Assembly (NCBI GenBank): GCA_017535125.1
Contig: JAFXUS010000006.1
Location: forward strand, 1-9,063
Source: Bacteroidales bacterium
Lineage (GTDB): Bacteria > Bacteroidota > Bacteroidia > Bacteroidales > UBA932
Direction of reading: 5' to 3'
DNA: 9,063 nucleotides
This document shows, piece by piece, positions 5,998 to 9,063 of this stretch. A program made the translations under genes and the position numbers. How positions within the stretch are numbered: the first letter of the stretch is position 1; each line of letters begins with the position of its first letter. The notes beneath the pieces were generated by a model. It saw only the letters and a program-made list of their open reading frames with translations, did no database searches and was not told the DNA's origin.

Positions 5998-7713
5998 TCA
6001 GCGTCCGCCGCCGCCGTGGCCGCCGCCGCTGAAGCCGCCGCCACCGCCGAAGGAGCTGTGCCCGCCGTAACCGCCCCGGCTGCCGCTGCTGCTCGAATAC
6101 GTGGAAGATACGTAGGAACGGTTGGCGCTGGTGATGGCGCGGGACAGGTTGTTCAGGGAATAGAGGGCCCCGTTGAAGGTGGTGTAGTCGTAGCCGACAG
6201 TGCGCTCGAAGAGCACCGGATCGATGTCCTTGAGCTGCCTGGCCACCTTGTCGGCGATGCCGAACAGTGCACCGTACACGAGGTAATCCTGCCACAGGTG
6301 GACCTCGGCGGTCTCGCGCACGCCGGTGAGGGTGAAGTCCTCGAGGAACTTGCGGAAGCCGATTAGGTGCTGTGCCTCCAGCTGCCCTTCGGCAGTGAAC
6401 TTGGTGTCGGCCGCGCGCATCCAGCCCTTGCTGCGGAAGATGCTCTTGCCCGTCGTGGCCATCTTCTCGGTCCAGTTGTAGAGGCGCTTCTTGTTCCGCG
6501 AAGACCAGGAGGAGAACTCCTTGTCCTGGAGGATGCGGTCATCGCCGGAGGCTTCGAGCATCATGCTCCAGAGGTCGCTGGCGATGGAATCGATGGGCCC
6601 GTCGCCCGTCTTTCCCTTGGCGAAGGTGATCTCGATGTTGCCGGAGGCGTCCTTCTGCACGTCGAGGTAGCCTTTGTAGATCATCTTGAGGATTTCCGCG
6701 GACGCGAGGGCGTTCTGCTTGCGATCCTCTCCGAGGCGGGAAAGGGCATAGTCCGCGGCGATCAGGTCGCCGTCCATCGGAATCTCGCGGTACCAGTTGA
6801 TCTCGCTCTCGGCGACGCCGAGGAGCTTTTTCTTCTCCCGCTTGGAGACCTTTCCGGTCGCTTTCCGGAAGCCCTTCCGGATGCCGAGCCAGCTCAGGAT
6901 CATCATAATCAGGCCGCCGATGGCGCCTGCCGTGTCGTCCTCGTCGTCATATCCGTCCCCGTCGGAACCGAAGTCCGCACCCGCCATGGCGCGGTCCAGC
7001 ACCTCCTGGAAATCGCGCTCCTGCACGCTCGGAGAGTCGAAAAGACCCTTGTTGAAGCGCAGGAGGGTAATCACGGAGCTGTGGTAGCCGAAAGGCTCCG
7101 AGGACTCGAAGACCACGGTGCCTTCGTCGGTGAACGCGACCGTGCCGTTGAAGCCGAAGCCCCAGACGCGGGTGTTGGTGGTATCGAGCACGGCATGGAC
7201 GGAAGCCGGGTCCGTCTGGATGGTCACGCGGACATGCTTCGGGGGAGCGGCCAGTTCGTCGTTGACCAGCTGCATATGGAACATGTCGTAGTCGTTCAGC
7301 GTCTTGACCACGTTCTTCATGCCGTAGAGGACATGGAAGACGTGATGTCCATATTCGCCGATGCCCCAGCAGAGCTCGACGCCGTTGTGCTTGTGCACGA
7401 TGCCGCTCTTGCCGGTTTTCTGCCGGCGGCTGAGGTCCACGTCCCATTCACCGACGTCCGTAAAGGGCTGGGCGTCGTTGTAGTTCTCGTCCAGGACCTT
7501 CAGGTTGAAGACCTCGATGTCGCCGAGGTTCTCCCGGGGGAGATACCATTCCGTGATGCTGTTGCCGGTGTCGAGGTCCCAGGTCTCGTGGATCCCGGCC
7601 ACTCCGTGGGAATAGAGGGTGACCGTGATGTCGAGGTCATGGACCTTCTGTTCATCGGCAAAAGCGGCAAAGGTCGAGACCAATGCCGCTATCAGGGTGA
7701 TCCAACGTTTCAT
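5998..7713 (-). CDS. DUF2207 domain-containing membrane protein
   Basis: This 571-residue protein opens with a signal peptide (MKRWITLIAALVSTFAAFA, 1-19) and continues into an exported beta-rich DUF2207 domain to about 220. A very acidic stretch follows (GSDGDGYDDEDD, 249-260). One transmembrane helix at about 263-278 is followed by a basic cytoplasmic face (RKGFRK and KVSKREKKK). The C-terminal half has the family blocks, including AEILKMIYKGYLDV (339-352), GQLEAQHLIGFRKFLED (443-459) and WQDYLVYGALFGIADKVARQL (474-494). It ends in a Ser/Tyr run and a Gly-rich tail (546-571), also typical. The usual second pair of membrane helices before the FTAEG block seems to be missing. The start lies 2 bases after the lemA stop, so the two are surely co-transcribed. 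The family function is unknown; the pairing suggests a joint envelope role. Confidence 0.9.
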   Translation of the reverse strand: MKRWITLIAALVSTFAAFADEQKVHDLDITVTLYSHGVAGIHETWDLDTGNSITEWYLPRENLGDIEVFNLKVLDENYNDAQPFTDVGEWDVDLSRRQKTGKSGIVHKHNGVELCWGIGEYGHHVFHVLYGMKNVVKTLNDYDMFHMQLVNDELAAPPKHVRVTIQTDPASVHAVLDTTNTRVWGFGFNGTVAFTDEGTVVFESSEPFGYHSSVITLLRFNKGLFDSPSVQERDFQEVLDRAMAGADFGSDGDGYDDEDDTAGAIGGLIMMILSWLGIRKGFRKATGKVSKREKKKLLGVAESEINWYREIPMDGDLIAADYALSRLGEDRKQNALASAEILKMIYKGYLDVQKDASGNIEITFAKGKTGDGPIDSIASDLWSMMLEASGDDRILQDKEFSSWSSRNKKRLYNWTEKMATTGKSIFRSKGWMRAADTKFTAEGQLEAQHLIGFRKFLEDFTLTGVRETAEVHLWQDYLVYGALFGIADKVARQLKDIDPVLFERTVGYDYTTFNGALYSLNNLSRAITSANRSYVSSTYSSSSGSRGGYGGHSSFGGGGGFSGGGHGGGGR

Positions 7714-7715
7714 TC

Positions 7716-8264
7716 CTAGATCTTGAGGGAAGGCATCTGGGTCTTCTGCTCCTCGGTCTTGAGGTACTCGCGGACCTTGAAGCCGAACAGGCTCGCCACG
7801 ATGGAGTCAGGGATCTGACGGATGAGCTTGTTGTATTTGGTGGCCGTGTCGTTGTACACCATCTTGCTGGTACGGACCATGTTGGTGTATTTGTCAACGG
7901 CGTCCATCGCCTTGGCGTAGTTCTCGTTCGCCTTGAGTTCAGGATACTTCTCCACCACGACGCTCAGTCCGGCCGCCACCTGGCCCATGAGGGCTTCCTG
8001 GGCGTCGGCTTCGGCGGCGGTGCTGCTGCCGTCGATCGGGCGGCGCTGGGCGATCACGTCGCGCAGCGTGTTGTATTCATGCTCGTTGTAGGACTTGACG
8101 AGTTCGACCATGCCGGTGAGGGCGTCCCAGCGGCTCTCCTGCTGCACGCCGATGGTGCTCATGGCATTCTGGCAGAGCTCATCCTGGGCGACCAGTTTGC
8201 GCTGTACGGAAATCACCCACACGACGAGGAGGGCGATGATGACGATGGCGATAATAATTCCCAT
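7716..8264 (-). CDS. lemA: LemA family protein
   Basis: The 182-residue product is a typical LemA protein. Residues 3-20 form an N-terminal membrane helix (IIIAIVIIALLVVWVISV). A long helical bundle follows, with the family landmarks VAQDELCQNAM at 25-35, VVVEKYPELKANENY at 102-116 and YNKLIRQIPDSIVASLFGF at 144-162. The family is widespread, has a four-helix-bundle fold anchored at the membrane, and has no agreed function. The ATG at 8264 begins the membrane helix directly. Upstream is an A/T-rich leader without a Shine-Dalgarno sequence. A weak promoter-like TACCTTTA lies at 8302-8309 on the minus strand and differs from TAnnTTTG in the last base. DUF2207 follows after 2 bases. The upstream pckA terminator separates this unit from pckA. 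Confidence 0.95.
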   Translation of the reverse strand: MGIIIAIVIIALLVVWVISVQRKLVAQDELCQNAMSTIGVQQESRWDALTGMVELVKSYNEHEYNTLRDVIAQRRPIDGSSTAAEADAQEALMGQVAAGLSVVVEKYPELKANENYAKAMDAVDKYTNMVRTSKMVYNDTATKYNKLIRQIPDSIVASLFGFKVREYLKTEEQKTQMPSLKI

Positions 8265-8321
8265 TGCTGTGAGTTTTTTGAGTTTTAGAGTTAAAAGTGC
8301 ATAAAGGTAGTAATAAAAAAT

Positions 8322-8352
8322 AAAAAACCGCCCTTTTCAGAGCGGCTTTTTT
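8322..8352 (-). terminator. Intrinsic terminator downstream of pckA (possibly bidirectional)
   Basis: A stem formed by CCGCCC (8328-8333) and GAGCGG (8340-8345), with one G-T pair, encloses a six-base loop. It is flanked by six A on the left and six T (8347-8352) on the right. Read on the minus strand the hairpin is followed by T6-A-T6, an excellent U-tract for ending the pckA transcript before lemA. The mirrored A/T runs would also allow it to work on plus-strand transcripts, although no plus-strand gene ends nearby. Confidence 0.88.
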
Positions 8353-8360
8353 GTTTATCC

Positions 8361-8456
8361 TGACGGTCGGAGCGAAGCGACTCAGGGAGTCTGAGGGGAA
8401 CGCCCCTCAGTGATAGGGGACTCTATCCCAGCTGGAGCGCGCGAGCGCTACAGCTG
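8361..8456. repeat. Cluster of adjacent short palindromes between pckA and its terminator
   Basis: Within 96 bases several hairpins lie almost end to end. GACTC/GAGTC occurs at 8379-8383 and 8387-8391. CTGAGGGG/CCCCTCAG with an AACG loop spans 8391-8410. GATAG/CTATC occurs at 8412-8416 and 8423-8427. CAGCTG-G-AGCGC/GCGCT-A-CAGCTG with a GCGA loop spans 8429-8456. GCGAAGC (8372-8378) is itself a known very stable DNA mini-hairpin sequence. Some arms can pair in more than one way: GAGTC at 8387 also pairs with GACTC at 8419-8423. The last hairpin covers the pckA stop codon. The block may be a dispersed intergenic repeat or a 3'-end RNA structure. Confidence 0.7.
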
Positions 8457-9063
8457 CGGACCGGCGGCGACGAGCTTCTTGCCCGCCTCGTTGCTCTCGT
8501 ACTTGTGGAAGTTCTTGATGAAGCGGCCGGCGAGATCCTTGGCCTTGTCGTCCCAGACCTTCGCGTCGGCGTAGGTGTCGCGCGGGTCGAGGATGCCGGT
8601 ATCGACACCCTTGAGCTCGGTGGGAACCTCGAAGTTGAAGTAAGGGATCTGCTTGGTCGGGGCCTTGTCGATGCTGCCGTCGAGGATGGCGTCGATGATT
8701 CCGCGCGTGTCCTTGATGGAGATGCGCTTGCCGGTGCCGTTCCAGCCGGTGTTCACGAGGTAGGCCTTGGCGCCGCTCTTCTCCATGCGCTTCACGAGCT
8801 CCTCGGCGTACTTGGTCGGGTGCAGCTCCAGGAAGGCCTGGCCGAAGCAGGCGGAGAAGGTCGGGGTGGGCTCGGTGATGCCGCGCTCAGTGCCCGCGAG
8901 CTTGGCGGTGAAGCCGCTCAGGAAGTAGTACTTGGTCTGCTCGGGGGTCAGGATGGAGACCGGAGGCAGTACGCCGAAAGCGTCGGCGGACAGGAAGATG
9001 ACCTGCTTGGCAGCGGGGCCCTCGGACACCGGGCGGACGATCTTCTCGATGTGGTAGATCGGG
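8448..9063 (-). CDS. pckA: Phosphoenolpyruvate carboxykinase (ATP), 3' part
   Basis: About 205 C-terminal residues are present; the family has about 535-540, so the 5' part lies beyond the right edge. The enzyme interconverts oxaloacetate plus ATP with PEP, CO2 and ADP in the cytoplasm, serving gluconeogenesis or, in many gut anaerobes, CO2 fixation towards succinate. The frame is open to base 9063 and reads [16 protein letters not shown] at the edge. The conserved blocks then follow: [49 protein letters not shown] and [19 protein letters not shown]. The last contains the Arg and Thr that contact the nucleotide in the E. coli enzyme. [13 protein letters not shown] and [10 protein letters not shown] blocks and a VAAGPQL end complete a normal C-terminus. 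The PEP and metal-binding residues further upstream are outside the window. The GTG at 9029 is internal. A hairpin covers the stop codon and a strong terminator follows about 100 bases later. Confidence 0.97.
   Translation of the reverse strand, partial: PIYHIEKIVRPVSEGPAAKQVIFLSADAFGVLPPVSILTPEQTKYYFLSGFTAKLAGTERGITEPTPTFSACFGQAFLELHPTKYAEELVKRMEKSGAKAYLVNTGWNGTGKRISIKDTRGIIDAILDGSIDKAPTKQIPYFNFEVPTELKGVDTGILDPRDTYADAKVWDDKAKDLAGRFIKNFHKYESNEAGKKLVAAGPQL

Noticed and set aside
5867..6295. An upstream extension of recG by about 143 codons
   Set aside because: The extra part reads through the palindrome and the end of the DUF2207 gene in another frame and has no similarity to RecG; the family-like start is the ATG at 5866.
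6367..7719. A 450-codon plus-strand open frame opposite the DUF2207 gene
   Set aside because: It is antisense to a well-supported gene and shows no recognisable motif or promoter; it is a codon-bias shadow.
8361..8456. A CRISPR array or tRNA in the hairpin-rich gap
   Set aside because: The palindromes differ from one another, with no regular repeat-spacer pattern, and no tRNA cloverleaf or T-loop sequence is visible.
9027..9029. GTG at 9029 as the start of pckA
   Set aside because: The frame stays open to the window edge and reads [16 protein letters not shown], which is internal PckA sequence; the gene is simply cut by the window.

Overview
This is a dense, high-GC bacterial chromosomal window. 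The best guess for the source is a Bacteroidota (Bacteroidales-type) genome. Supporting signs are two A/T-rich promoter boxes matching the Bacteroidota sigma-ABfr -7 consensus TAnnTTTG, the near absence of classical Shine-Dalgarno sequences, and the gene set (ATP-type PEP carboxykinase, LemA paired with a DUF2207 protein, RecG beside a DUF819 permease). The genus cannot be named from the sequence alone.

Left part, plus strand (1-1987). The first gene encodes a nucleoside 2-deoxyribosyltransferase-like domain fused to a shortened DUF4298 domain. It is followed by a broken piece of a small phage-type gene. After a promoter-like box come three tightly packed genes that look like one operon: a membrane-anchored HIRAN-like protein, a stand-alone TSCPD-domain protein and a YccF-family membrane protein. 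The gap between the first two is 3 bases, and the second pair overlaps by ATGA.

Middle part, minus strand (2023-5866). The order of transcription is recG (branched-DNA helicase), a DUF819 membrane permease and a TfoX-N/DUF6434 fusion. The spacings are 3 bases and an 11-base overlap, so these are probably co-transcribed. The recG promoter box lies so close to the ATG that the transcript may be leaderless. Upstream of it, a near-perfect 29-base inverted repeat (5911-5989) separates recG from the next unit.

Right part, minus strand (5998-9063). The order is pckA (3' part only; its start lies beyond the window), a cluster of hairpins, a strong intrinsic terminator, then lemA followed 2 bases later by a DUF2207 gene. 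LemA and DUF2207 are a recurrent pair of membrane-associated proteins of unknown mechanism. PckA is a central gluconeogenic/anaplerotic enzyme.

Most of the window is ordinary housekeeping and accessory sequence. I see no CRISPR array, rRNA, tRNA, insertion sequence or complete defence system. The points most worth a second look are the domain fusion and phage-like remnant at the left edge, the two structured intergenic repeats, the possible leaderless promoters, the small HIRAN/TSCPD/YccF operon, and a DUF2207 protein that seems to lack its usual second membrane hairpin.
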